Of a stretch of DNA of 64,000 bases, positions 7,341 through 15,964 are shown piece by piece. The stretch is from Leptolyngbya sp. SIO1E4 (GTDB lineage: Bacteria > Cyanobacteriota > Cyanobacteriia > Phormidesmidales > Phormidesmidaceae), in contig JAAHFU020000002.1 in the NCBI GenBank assembly GCA_010672825.2, positions 1,314,001 to 1,378,000 on the forward strand. The letters run 5' to 3'. The notes under the pieces are model-generated. The model saw only the letters and a program-made list of their open reading frames with translations. It was not told where the DNA came from and did no database searches. Each line of letters opens with the position of its first letter. The stretch's first letter is position 1. Both the position numbers and the translations under genes were made by a program.

Positions 7341-8021
7341 GATGGCTTTCTGAGAGAACTCTGGCTGGGAAAGACAGCCATGGAGCCCATGATATTCCTG
7401 GTTTTGCCGAACGGTCTGTATTGGGGGTGCGATCCCTTACCGTGGGGCATTATCTGCTTCCTGCCCCCTAGACGCATAAACTTGTATTCAAAAGAAAATA
7501 GGATAAATATGATCCCTTGCCCTTTTTATCCATATCTAGAGAATATTTGTTTTATTCTCTAGCCGCTTTAATGTTTTCTTAAACTATTTCTGTCAAACCT
7601 TGAGCCTATTCATTTTTTTACTTTGGGGATATTGAGCTCAATCAATTCCATGAATTGGAGTTAATTTTTTCCAGCAAAGTTTTGTTCTTCTTTTTGTGAT
7701 CCCCTCGAAGTTTTGAATAGGATAAATGGTGAGGTTGCTGATAATCACTGTTCATATCGCGATCGCAGATATCGGTGAAGTTTTAATTGCGCATGTGCTC
7801 AAAGATGCCTTTGTAAGGTATTTTTAGATGCCGATTGTGCAGTAGCTTCCCCATGCATTAATCAAGTCCTCAAAAGCTGAAGATAGTCGTTATCTTCGGC
7901 CTCAAAACCCATGTTGAGCACGTTTCATGGATTCGATTTATCCATGGAAACTGCTTGAAGTGCGTTGAAAACATGGCTTTTCATGATTCGCAAATGGAAT
8001 GCATTTTTGGGAGCTAACTTA
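7341..8021. promoter_or_regulatory. Divergent AT-rich control region between GH1 gene and ppsA
   Basis: A 680-bp non-coding stretch, AT-richer than its surroundings, must hold promoters for both divergent genes. Visible elements are a perfect 10-bp stem CTAGAGAATA/TATTCTCTAG at 7536-7562, a 15-bp palindrome CAATTCCATGAATTG at 7643-7657, and a 7-bp stem GAAGATA/TATCTTC at 7879-7897. The palindromes are plausible operators, but I cannot assign a regulator. A GGGAG about 7-8 nt before 8022 serves as the ppsA ribosome binding site. Confidence 0.5.
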
Positions 8022-10445
8022 ATGGTTTCTACTCCAGTTAAAAAAGCACAACAATTGGTTCTCTGGCTCGATCAAATCCGCCTGACCGATGTTCCGATGG
8101 TCGGGGGGAAGAATGCGTCTCTAGGTGAGATGATTCAGCAGCTGACGCCCAAAGGGATCAACGTTCCCTCTGGATTTGCCACGACTGCCGATGCCTACCG
8201 CTATTTCATCGCGAGCAACGAGCTTGATGAAAAACTGCGGCAGCTCTTTGCTGACCTTGATGTGACCGACGTCCACAATTTGCAGCAGCGAGGGCGGGAG
8301 GCGCGATCGCTGATTCTGCATTCTCCGTTCCCGGCAGATTTAGAAGTCGCCATTCGAGATGCCTATCGAGACATGGGCAACCGCTATGGCCCCAACGTCG
8401 ACGTCGCCGTCCGCTCTAGCGCCACCGCCGAAGACTTGCCAGATGCTAGCTTTGCTGGGCAACAAGAGACTTACCTCAATGTCCACAGCGAATCGCAGGT
8501 GATTGAAGCTTGTAAGAAGTGCTTTGCTTCTCTCTTTACTGATCGCGCCATTTCCTACCGGCAAACGAAAGGGTTTGACCATTTTGAAGTGGCACTTTCA
8601 GTCTGTATCCAAAAGATGGTGCGCTCTGACTTGGCCTCCTCAGGGGTCATGTTCTCCATTGATACAGAGACCGGCTTTAAAAATGCCGTTCTCATTACAG
8701 CGGCTTACGGCCTGGGCGAAAACGTCGTGCAGGGCACTGTCAACCCAGACGAGTATCGAGTCTTTAAGCCCACGCTGAAGACGGGGCATCACCCGATTCT
8801 GAGCAAGCATGTGGGTAGCAAGGCCCTGCGCATGGTGTATGACACCGGCGGCAGCAAACTGGTGAAAAACGTCCCCGTTTCAAAGGCGGAGCAAAACCGC
8901 TTTGCGATTAGCGACGATGAGGTGCTGCAACTGGCTCGCTGGACCTGCCAAATCGAAGATCATTACAGCGAAATCCGCGGTGTCTTTAGCCCGATGGATA
9001 TCGAGTGGGCCAAAGATGGTCTGACTGGAGAGTTGTTTATTGTCCAGGCTCGCCCCGAAACGGTGCAGTCTCAAAAACAAGCCAATGTGCTGAGGACCTA
9101 TCACCTCCAGAAGCCAGAGGGCACATTACCGATTACAACGGGCCGTGCGGTGGGCGAAATGGTTGGTAACGGAGAAGCCTGCGTCATTCTGGATGTGAAG
9201 GAAATTGATCATTTCGAGCCGGGTGAAGTGCTGGTGACGGCCAAAACCGATCCGGATTGGGAACCGATCATGAAGCAGGCGGCCGCCATTGTGACGGATC
9301 AGGGGGGGCGCACCTGCCACGCCGCTATCATTGCCCGAGAGTTGGGGATTCCGGCGATCGTTGGCTGCGGCGATGCGACTGCTGTTATCCGAACCGGGCA
9401 AGCTATCACCGTCTCCTGTTCTGAAGGGGAAGACGGCTACGTGTATGACGGCATCCATCCCTTCACGATTGAAGAAACCCCGCTAGATAATCTGCCCGAG
9501 ACCCGCACCCAAGTCATGATGAATGTGGGCAACCCTGAAATTGCCTTCAGCGTTTCAGCCCTGCCGAATGCTGGGGTGGGGTTGGCTCGGATGGAGTTCA
9601 TCATTGCTAACCACATCCAGGTGCACCCCATGGCCCTGGTGAACTTTGACAGCCTGTCAGATGGGGCGGCAAAACGCAAGATTTCTCGCCTGACCGATCA
9701 ATATGATGATAAGCCTCAGTATTTTGTCGATAAGCTAGCCCAGGGAATTAGCACCATTGGGGCTGCCTTTTATCCCAAACCGGTGGTGGTGCGGCTGTCG
9801 GACTTCAAGAGCAACGAATATGCCAACCTTCTGGGCGGCAGCGCGTTTGAGCCAGATGAAGAAAACCCGATGATCGGCTGGCGGGGGGCCTCTCGTTACT
9901 ATGACGATCGCTACCGGCAAGGCTTTGCCTTAGAGTGCCAGGCTCTGAAGCGCGTGCGAGACGACATGGGGCTGACGAACATCGTTCTCATGGTGCCCTT
10001 CTGCCGGACCCCTGATGAAGGCCGCAAGGTGCTTGCTGAAATGGCGAAGCATGGCCTGGTACAGGGAGAAAATGGGCTGCAGGTCTATGTCATGTGTGAG
10101 CTGCCCAGCAATGTGATGCTGGCCGATGAGTTTAGCGAAGTGTTTGATGGCTTCTCTATCGGCTCAAACGATCTGACCCAACTCACCCTGGGCCTCGATC
10201 GCGACTCAGCGCTGGTAGCCCACCTGTTTGACGAGCGGAATGAAGGGGTGAAGCGCATGGTGGCCAGGGCGATCGCTACAGCGAAAGCCAAAGGGCGTAA
10301 GATCGGCATTTGCGGTCAAGCCCCCAGCGACTACCCCGAATTTGCCCGTTTCTTGGTAGAACAAGGCATTAATTCCATCAGCCTCAACCCTGACTCGGTG
10401 ATCAAGACGATTCTTGACATTGCTGAGTTAGAAAAATCCCAGTAG
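8022..10445 (+). CDS. ppsA: Phosphoenolpyruvate synthase
   Basis: An 807-residue enzyme converting pyruvate, ATP and water to phosphoenolpyruvate, AMP and phosphate for gluconeogenic carbon flow. Seen: N-terminal PPDK-type ATP-grasp domain ('MVGGKNASLGEM', 'VDVAVRSSATAEDLPDASFA', 'QETYLN'), the swivelling phosphohistidine domain with His433 in 'GGRTCHAAIIARELG', and the C-terminal PEP-utilising TIM barrel with 'GSNDLTQLTLGLDRDS' and Cys764 in 'GICGQAPSDYPEF'. The ORF could extend upstream to 7965. I chose the ATG at 8022 because family alignment begins at 'VSTPVKKAQQLVLWLDQI' and a GGGAG lies just upstream. The gene is monocistronic, with a long upstream control region and a strong hairpin after the stop. 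Confidence 0.96.
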   Translation: MVSTPVKKAQQLVLWLDQIRLTDVPMVGGKNASLGEMIQQLTPKGINVPSGFATTADAYRYFIASNELDEKLRQLFADLDVTDVHNLQQRGREARSLILHSPFPADLEVAIRDAYRDMGNRYGPNVDVAVRSSATAEDLPDASFAGQQETYLNVHSESQVIEACKKCFASLFTDRAISYRQTKGFDHFEVALSVCIQKMVRSDLASSGVMFSIDTETGFKNAVLITAAYGLGENVVQGTVNPDEYRVFKPTLKTGHHPILSKHVGSKALRMVYDTGGSKLVKNVPVSKAEQNRFAISDDEVLQLARWTCQIEDHYSEIRGVFSPMDIEWAKDGLTGELFIVQARPETVQSQKQANVLRTYHLQKPEGTLPITTGRAVGEMVGNGEACVILDVKEIDHFEPGEVLVTAKTDPDWEPIMKQAAAIVTDQGGRTCHAAIIARELGIPAIVGCGDATAVIRTGQAITVSCSEGEDGYVYDGIHPFTIEETPLDNLPETRTQVMMNVGNPEIAFSVSALPNAGVGLARMEFIIANHIQVHPMALVNFDSLSDGAAKRKISRLTDQYDDKPQYFVDKLAQGISTIGAAFYPKPVVVRLSDFKSNEYANLLGGSAFEPDEENPMIGWRGASRYYDDRYRQGFALECQALKRVRDDMGLTNIVLMVPFCRTPDEGRKVLAEMAKHGLVQGENGLQVYVMCELPSNVMLADEFSEVFDGFSIGSNDLTQLTLGLDRDSALVAHLFDERNEGVKRMVARAIATAKAKGRKIGICGQAPSDYPEFARFLVEQGINSISLNPDSVIKTILDIAELEKSQ

Positions 10446-10458
10446 TCCGCTAATCTGT

Positions 10459-10493
10459 GGGGGGCTATCTGACATGAGGGTTAGATAGCCCCC
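10459..10493 (+). terminator. Terminator hairpin after ppsA
   Basis: An 11-bp perfect stem (GGGGGCTATCT/AGATAGCCCCC) with a loop of about 12 nt, 15-50 nt after the ppsA stop. It is followed by 'TTCATA', so the T-run is weak, but placement and strength fit intrinsic termination. Confidence 0.75.
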
Positions 10494-10706
10494 TTCATAC
10501 CAAGTGTCTATAGGAGGGCTAATGTTCAATTGTGTTTAGGCTTATTAATGAGCTTCTAAAAAAGAAAGATGTACAGATTAATGAATATCTTCTGCAAGTA
10601 AAATTTTGATTTCCATTGAATGGCAATCAGGTGTGTTGTTTAGATTAAGCAATAGGGTGCTTCATTCGATAGCAAGTCATCCTGCGATTAAAGTCGCCAC
10701 ACAATA

Positions 10707-11375
10707 ATGAAAGAATTCTATAAAATCATTAACTCAGCCACAAAAGAAGATCGAAAAAATTTTGCAAAGCTGACAGGATCAGCGTTTGGTGATGCTCCTG
10801 ATACCCTTTGCAATCACATACGCTATCTCAAAGCTGGAAGTATTGGTCAGCTTTTCTGGCATGATTCTTGGAAACAAGTTGTCACCGATGTCGCTGATCA
10901 TCTTGGTATTGATTGGACACAGACATTAGACGGGCGTTGTTGGCGCGACTTAGAAACCCAAGAAATTGAAGTTGCCGTTGTGACCAAACTCTTTCAGAAT
11001 ATGCTGGAGAAACTTTCACCAGAGCAACGACAACAGCTTGTTATGGAGATGCAAAGAGACCAAGATGATCCGCATCTTGAAAGTTTGTTGCTAAGCGGTG
11101 GTGTAATGACCATTGCAAAAATGAGTGGCTTTGGCGTGTATCTACTCGCAAGCACCGTTTTAGGGGGTTTAACAAATGCCTTAGGGATCACACTCCCTTT
11201 TGCAATTTACATGGGCATGAGTCAAACGATTGCGCTTATACTCGGGCCTGTGGGATGGGCAGCACTTGCAGGAGGAATTCTATTTACACTCAATCAACCT
11301 AATTGGAATCGTCTTACCTTGGCTGTTGTCTATATCTCAATTATTCGTCACTCACTGCAAGAAGAGCTCCCATGA
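10707..11375 (+). CDS. YaaW/UPF0174-like membrane-associated protein
   Basis: A 222-residue protein. The N-terminal 120 residues are soluble and helical ('NHIRYLKAGSIGQLFW', 'VVTDVADHLGID', 'IEVAVVTKLFQNMLEKLSPE'). They resemble in order and spacing the middle of E. coli YaaW. Residues about 130-190 are hydrophobic and glycine-rich ('GFGVYLLASTVLGGLTNALG', 'IALILGPVGWAALAGGILF'), probably two or three membrane or amphipathic segments. It ends 'LAVVYISIIRHSL'. The function of this family is unknown. Upstream is a 260-bp AT-rich gap and downstream, after 45 nt, a transglutaminase-like gene on the same strand, so they may be co-expressed. The family assignment is by eye and moderate. Confidence 0.55.
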   Translation: MKEFYKIINSATKEDRKNFAKLTGSAFGDAPDTLCNHIRYLKAGSIGQLFWHDSWKQVVTDVADHLGIDWTQTLDGRCWRDLETQEIEVAVVTKLFQNMLEKLSPEQRQQLVMEMQRDQDDPHLESLLLSGGVMTIAKMSGFGVYLLASTVLGGLTNALGITLPFAIYMGMSQTIALILGPVGWAALAGGILFTLNQPNWNRLTLAVVYISIIRHSLQEELP

Positions 11376-11420
11376 ATATGGCTATCGCCCACGATTTACC
11401 GCACCCAACTAACCCCCCAA

Positions 11421-12023
11421 ATGGAAGACTATTTGCAAGCAAGTGACATCATTGATTGGCAAAATCCGACCATTCTGAAGCTTGCAGAAAAGATTGCGTC
11501 AGAACATTTAACCCAATGGGCGATCACAAAAGCAAGTTTTGAGTGGGTGCGAGATGAAATTCACCACAGTGTTGATTATCAAATGAACCCGGTGACCTGT
11601 CGTGCTTCAGATGTGCTGAAATACAAAACCGGCTACTGTTTTGCCAAAAGTCACCTACTCGCCGCATTGCTGAGAGCAAACCATATCCCCGCCGGATTTT
11701 GCTATCAGCGGCTCAGTATTGATGATCAAGGAGCTCCCTATTCTCTACATGGCTTGAATGCCGTTTACTTGTCTGAAGGGGGGTGGTATCGCATTGATCC
11801 AAGAGGGAACCGTGAGGGCATTAACGCTCAATTTACGCCTCCCCAAGAGCAGCTAGCCTATCAGGTTCGTCTGCCTGAAGAAGCCGACTTTAAAGGTGTC
11901 TTAGCAGAACCCCTTGCGGTCGTTATCGAGACGCTGCAAACCTACCCGCTGTGGGACGAGGTACTTGCCCACTTGCCAGATATTTCTCTAGCGTCTGCCA
12001 AGCAGCAGGGGCTAAAGAAATGA
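11421..12023 (+). CDS. Transglutaminase-like cysteine protease-fold protein
   Basis: A 200-residue transglutaminase-like domain protein. The catalytic triad is visible: Cys in 'KTGYCFAKSHLLAALLRANH' (about residue 76), His in 'SLHGLNAVYL' (about 114), and Asp in 'GWYRIDPRGNR' (about 127). The helix after the Cys and 'IPAGFCYQRL' match the core fold. Bacterial members usually act as peptidases or amidases; the substrate is unknown here. There is no signal peptide, so it is likely cytoplasmic. It lies 45 nt downstream of the YaaW-like gene and converges with the minus-strand membrane protein gene that ends at 12061. Confidence 0.85.
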   Translation: MEDYLQASDIIDWQNPTILKLAEKIASEHLTQWAITKASFEWVRDEIHHSVDYQMNPVTCRASDVLKYKTGYCFAKSHLLAALLRANHIPAGFCYQRLSIDDQGAPYSLHGLNAVYLSEGGWYRIDPRGNREGINAQFTPPQEQLAYQVRLPEEADFKGVLAEPLAVVIETLQTYPLWDEVLAHLPDISLASAKQQGLKK

Positions 12024-12060
12024 CTCGCAGATCTATCCAGTTAGCCGGTGCCCTAACAAT

Positions 12061-13002
12061 CTAGCGGTCTATCGTAATGCGATACCGAGGACGCGGTGGG
12101 AGTTCCACTTCTGGGGGTTTCTCTCGCTGGAGGATGACGATGGCATCCCCAATGACGGGACTCCGGGCGAGTAAGTCTCCGGCTGGCGATCGCAGCTGCA
12201 AATCTTCAAAGGCCATCTGGGTCGATCGCTGCATCAAAGTGTCGGCCAACTCCTCTTGTTCATAGTCAGAGAGGCGATACCACCCGCTGCTGAGATTAAT
12301 GGTTAAGCGATTGCGCTTAAAGTCTGCCTGTACAGACTCAACCAAACCCTGACCATAGCTCAGAGAGCCATCGATGAGCTGCGTTTGAATATCGGCGATG
12401 CGATCGCGCTCTGCAGGGTCTAGCTCATCAGAGGAAGGGGGCGGTAAAGCCGGGGTAGCCGGAGGGGCTGTATCAGTGGAGAGATCATCTGCGAGGGACG
12501 GCTGCCCCTCAGGTTCGCTGTCTACACGAGGGGAAACTGGGGGCGTCGGTTCCTCAGGACCCTCGATGGCCACCGAAGGCTGACGCCCACTATTAAGGAT
12601 TGTGATTAACAGCACCAACCCCCCAATCAAAATTGCACTCAGCGCCCGGTTAGATAATTTAGCCGCCGCTGGAATCCGGGTTCTAATCCCGGCCAAAAGC
12701 CGTTGCCAAGCCGCTACCCCTTGACGCCAGAGTGGTCGTAGCCAAGCCAGGGCTTCCTGCGTAGAAGTGGCTGAGGGCTGAGGGCTGGGAGACTCAACGG
12801 GATCCTCCTCCCAATCAAGGCTGTCCTCCCACTCATCGGTTGAGGCTTTTCCTGGGTCTGGGATCGGGGCAGCCTGCTCAGACATCGCGGAGCCGATGTC
12901 GTCTGTCCACTCAGCCTCCGGAGGGGGCGTCGGTTCCGGGGACTGGGCAGATTCTTCAGCAGGGGGCGTGGGGTCAGGGGGGGACGTAGAATCCTCGGGC
13001 AT
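12061..13002 (-). CDS. Proline-rich single-pass membrane protein, function unknown
   Basis: About 313 residues from the ATG at 13002; a TTG at 13023 would add seven. The first 110 residues are proline, serine and acid-rich and low complexity. One transmembrane segment follows ('ALSAILIGGLVLLITILNSG', about residues 125-145 of the shorter form), then a second proline-rich linker. The C-terminal domain of about 120 residues ('DIQTQLIDGSLSYGQGLVES', 'DYEQEELADTLMQRS', 'DAIVILQREKPP') looks folded. The layout suggests a disordered cytoplasmic N-terminus and an exported C-terminal domain. It looks like a cyanobacterial conserved hypothetical; I know no function. The next gene on this strand, the ABC binding protein, lies upstream with an 83-nt gap from its stop. 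Confidence 0.75.
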   Translation of the reverse strand: MPEDSTSPPDPTPPAEESAQSPEPTPPPEAEWTDDIGSAMSEQAAPIPDPGKASTDEWEDSLDWEEDPVESPSPQPSATSTQEALAWLRPLWRQGVAAWQRLLAGIRTRIPAAAKLSNRALSAILIGGLVLLITILNSGRQPSVAIEGPEEPTPPVSPRVDSEPEGQPSLADDLSTDTAPPATPALPPPSSDELDPAERDRIADIQTQLIDGSLSYGQGLVESVQADFKRNRLTINLSSGWYRLSDYEQEELADTLMQRSTQMAFEDLQLRSPAGDLLARSPVIGDAIVILQREKPPEVELPPRPRYRITIDR

Positions 13003-13105
13003 CGTTTTAAGGGCTTGTTTCAACGACTTGTTGCTATTGTCGCCTAAAATGCCCGCTGTCCTGCGGGGGCGACTCGGCTACCGTTTCAAGCCCCCTGTGA
13101 GATTA

Positions 13106-14392
13106 TCAGTTGCTGGGCCAGCTATTTTCGATGTCTGATAAGACCGTATCGACATCGGTGCCGCCGACATAGCTGGTGATGCCTGTCCAAAACGTCCCGG
13201 TGCCCACTGCCCCAGGCATCATGTCCGAACCGTCGAACCGAATAACATCGGCATTGAGCAGGATTTCAGCCTGCTGGCGAGTGATGTCATTGATATAGGC
13301 ATCCAGGGAGACCTGCTGGTGGGGGGAAATAAACCCACCCAACCCGGCCCAAATTTCATGGGGCTCAGGGGTGGCAAGATACTCCATTAAGGCACGGGCT
13401 TCTGGGGTGTCATTAAACATGGCAAATACGTCCCCAGCCACTAAAACAGGCGTGCCATGCTCTGGGTTAATGCCGGGCAGGGGGAAAATGCTAACGTCGG
13501 TGCCAACTTCCACCGTTTCGGGAAAGAAAGAGGCAATAAAGTTTGCCTGGCGATGTAAATAGCAACCAGGAGACGCTTCGAAGAGCGGGTTAGGGGAGTC
13601 ACCAAAGGGCGTACTGAGGACGCCTACCGGCCCGCCCACCACATAGTCAGAATTGAGTGCAATTTCTCCAAACTGTTCGAAAGCCGCTTTGACGCGATCG
13701 TCATTAAACGGAATTTCGTGGGTGATCCATTGGTCGTACACCTCTGGCCCTGCGGTCCGCAGCATGATGTCTTCGACCCAATCGGTGCCAACCCAGCCGG
13801 TTGCATCTCCACTTTCCATGCCCAAGCACCAAGGGGTGCCGCCATCTTGCACAATTTGATCGGTCAGGGCCATCAGCTCGTCCCAGGTGGTGGGAACTTC
13901 ATAGCCAGCGGCTGTAAACGCCTCAGGGCTATACCAAACCAAACTCTTGACAGAGACGCGATACCAGACGCCATAGAGTTCATCATTGACCGTTGCCAGG
14001 TCTAGCCAATCTTGAGAGTAGGCGGCCTGCACATCCATAAACTCACTGATCGGCACCAGGCTTCCTTCTTCCCCAAAGTCGCGCATCAGACCCGGTTGAG
14101 GGAACATGGCAATATCCGGCGCGTTGCCAGAATCTACCCGTACTGGCAGTAGAGTTGCAAAGGCATCGGTGCCTTCATAAACCACATCAATACCGGTTTC
14201 TGCTTCAAAAGGAGCGAGGGCTTCTTCGAGTTTTTCTTGCTGCTCTCCAGCAACGACGCCCAACACCGTGACGGTACCCGTTCCGCCAGCACCGTTTTCG
14301 GCATTATTACCCGATTGCCCATTGCAGGCAGCGATCGCCCAGGTGAGCCCAGCGATCGCGATCAAACGGAGATAAAGACTGTTTTTGGTCAT
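13106..14392 (-). CDS. ABC sugar transporter substrate-binding lipoprotein
   Basis: A 428-residue extracellular solute-binding protein of family 1 (AglE/GgtB-like), expected to bind alpha-glucosides or a compatible solute such as glucosylglycerol in the periplasm. Seen: an N-terminal signal with lipobox 'WAIAAC', then 'VTVLGVVAGEQQEKLEEALAP', 'VRVDSGNAPDIAMFPQPG', 'YGVWYRVSVKSLVWYSPEAF', 'VPTTWDELMALTDQIV', and the late hinge 'VLVAGDVFAMFNDTPEARAL'. I chose the ATG at 14392 because it puts the signal peptide at the N-terminus; the frame is open upstream to 14443. No permease or ATPase gene is adjacent, so its partners must be elsewhere. The substrate is inference. Confidence 0.9.
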   Translation of the reverse strand: MTKNSLYLRLIAIAGLTWAIAACNGQSGNNAENGAGGTGTVTVLGVVAGEQQEKLEEALAPFEAETGIDVVYEGTDAFATLLPVRVDSGNAPDIAMFPQPGLMRDFGEEGSLVPISEFMDVQAAYSQDWLDLATVNDELYGVWYRVSVKSLVWYSPEAFTAAGYEVPTTWDELMALTDQIVQDGGTPWCLGMESGDATGWVGTDWVEDIMLRTAGPEVYDQWITHEIPFNDDRVKAAFEQFGEIALNSDYVVGGPVGVLSTPFGDSPNPLFEASPGCYLHRQANFIASFFPETVEVGTDVSIFPLPGINPEHGTPVLVAGDVFAMFNDTPEARALMEYLATPEPHEIWAGLGGFISPHQQVSLDAYINDITRQQAEILLNADVIRFDGSDMMPGAVGTGTFWTGITSYVGGTDVDTVLSDIENSWPSN

Positions 14393-14717
14393 GGTGTTTA
14401 TCAAGATCAACCTTGCTACATAGCGACAGAAGCGTGAATTCAACCCAGATTGGCGAATAGTTTGGCGAAGCGTCTGGGATATATTGACCGGTGTTTTTAT
14501 GGAAAAGCCTACAAAACTGAGGCCCAGGAGACAAATTAAACAACCCGTTGTCTGGGGCAGTGGGTTTGGTAAAAACCATTGCAGTTTGTGCCAAGACGCC
14601 CTAAAGAGTACAACAACCCACTACCATAACCACAATCACCCTGAGACATGGTGTGCTTGCAAATAGCATCCATGAATAGGGGGCCAGAGCGCTGATTTGT
14701 AAAGGGAATCTTAGGGG

Positions 14718-14942
14718 ATGACCCAACCGCGAACTCAAACCTGCCCGGTCTGCGGCGTCAAAATTATGGTGGGCTTTGTCGGTGGCGATCGGGTTCTATT
14801 TTCTGCCGGGCCACCGGGAACCCGAGCCCGCTTGTGGGCTCGAGTTTGTCAATATGTTCAGAAGTCGGGCTGTATTAATCCTGAAGGGGGAGACCAGCAG
14901 CCCAGCCAAGATGACTTCTTTAAACCCGATGCCCCTCACTAA
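14718..14942 (+). CDS. Small zinc-ribbon-like protein
   Basis: A 74-residue protein with 'TCPVCGVKI' near residues 8-16, then 'DRVLFSAGPPGTRARLWARV' and 'CQYVQKSGCINP'. Two Cys pairs (CPVC; C-x7-C) could form a small zinc site, and the central basic block could contact nucleic acid. The gene has a GGG-rich element upstream and a strong coding look (conserved aromatic and Cys spacing), and I recall similar short cyanobacterial proteins of unknown function. It stands alone between the divergent ABC binding protein and the PPC-domain gene. Confidence 0.7.
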   Translation: MTQPRTQTCPVCGVKIMVGFVGGDRVLFSAGPPGTRARLWARVCQYVQKSGCINPEGGDQQPSQDDFFKPDAPH

Positions 14943-15044
14943 AAATTACTGCGATTGTGACATCCATCTAGATTCCGGTCGAAACCTTAGAAAGCTGAGC
15001 CATAATGACACACGATATCTCGCGTTGAACCATCGGACTAGGCT

Positions 15045-15497
15045 ATGAAGTTATCGACTTATGCTCGCTCGCTCTTGTGGATGCCGGCTGCGCTGACGCT
15101 GACGATTGGGTTCTCGACTATGAAGGCGGCAGCCCAAGAGGCTCTCTATAACCCCATTCCATTGCCCAAGAGTAATGAAATCACAGATACCCTTTCAGAG
15201 GTGGATATTCCCACTGGGTTTGGAGGCTTTGCCCGAGACTACAAGGTTTATCTCGAAGATGGTGACCAGGTTGCCATTGATCTGGTTTCTGAAGAGTTTG
15301 ATACCTTAGTTACGCTGATGAGTCCAGATGGTAACACCGTCGGTGAAAACGATGATGGCCCCGATGGCACAACCAATTCCCTGTTGTTTGCACGGGTGAC
15401 TGAAACCGGCGACTACACGGTGCGGGTACGCTCGTATGCTGGCCAAGGAACTGGCGAGTTCTTTTTGAAGGTGGCTCGTTTAAGACCCTTAGAATAA
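15045..15497 (+). CDS. Secreted PPC-domain (pre-peptidase C-terminal) protein
   Basis: A 150-residue exported protein. A signal peptide (residues 1-30) ends near 'TMKAAAQEA'. The rest is a single bacterial pre-peptidase C-terminal beta-sandwich: 'RDYKVYLEDGDQVAIDLVSE', 'DTLVTLMSPDGNTVGENDDG', 'SLLFARVTETGDYTVRVRSY', 'GTGEFFLKVARL'. In larger proteins this domain flanks secreted proteases; alone it probably acts as a binding or calcium-stabilised module outside the cytoplasm. It is a single-gene unit, followed by a structured intergenic region. Confidence 0.88.
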   Translation: MKLSTYARSLLWMPAALTLTIGFSTMKAAAQEALYNPIPLPKSNEITDTLSEVDIPTGFGGFARDYKVYLEDGDQVAIDLVSEEFDTLVTLMSPDGNTVGENDDGPDGTTNSLLFARVTETGDYTVRVRSYAGQGTGEFFLKVARLRPLE

Positions 15498-15506
15498 GAC
15501 CTTGAG

Positions 15507-15604
15507 AATCGGTGTGGCCAGGCCTACTCTGGCCTCTTGCAACCGAGGTGCGGGAACCTCTGCCATAGAACCCTTCGCCATTGGCAAAGGGGCCCGCACC
15601 GATT
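15507..15604. other. Intergenic multi-stem structured region
   Basis: An outer stem AATCGGTG (15507-15514) pairs with CACCGATT (15597-15604). Inside are a GGCCAG/CTGGCC hairpin (15516-15534), a GAGGT/ACCTC hairpin (15545-15560) and an arm CCTT-GCC/GGC-AAGG (15572-15590). An alternative 8-bp stem GGTGCGGG (15547-15554) with CCCGCACC (15593-15600) competes with the middle hairpin. Such nested pairing could be a 3' end structure of the upstream gene, a small RNA, or a decayed repeat. Confidence 0.4.
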
Positions 15605-15689
15605 TGTCGGCTCCAGAGGCGATCGCCCTCACCGGGTACCGAACAGAGTTAACGAGGTCAGGGTATTGGGTTCATTACAGCCTTTTTTA

Positions 15690-15755
15690 GCTGAGTGAGG
15701 TACATCCTGGTCGCAATAGGGTCTGGGGTTTGGGGTCTAAGGCTAATACTTCATC
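15690..15755 (+). repeat. Degenerate copy of dispersed GGGTCTAGGGTTTGGGGTCTA repeat
   Basis: Contains GGGTCTGGGGTTTGGGGTCTAAGG preceded by a sequence resembling the left part of the family ('CTGAGTGAGGTACATCCTGG'). It lacks the intact TATAGC ends seen in better copies. The remaining gap to 15964 holds a short G-run/C-run hairpin near 15774-15788 and no gene. Confidence 0.55.
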
Positions 15756-15964
15756 AGAGTGAGAAACGCTGTAGGGGGGCTGTGCCCCACTGAATATGGA
15801 GCTGTCTTGATTGAATCAACCCTGGGCGTCTTGGGTAATCTAAAGGCGAGATAGAGGTGTTACAGCCCCTGTCAACCCATTGAGGAAGCCGTGGGGGATC
15901 CGTGTTTTGAGTCCCTTACGGGAATGAGAAAAGAAGTTCAGATTTCCAAGGTTCTCAGGGTGTT

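Noticed and set aside
15502-15690. 62-codon open frame after the PPC gene
   Set aside because: TTG start and it runs through the structured stem region; no family pattern.
15905-15935. CRISPR-repeat-like GTTTTGAGTCCCTTACGGGAAT sequence
   Set aside because: It has the short TCCC..GGGA dyad typical of cyanobacterial repeats, but only one copy is present, with no spacers and no cas genes.
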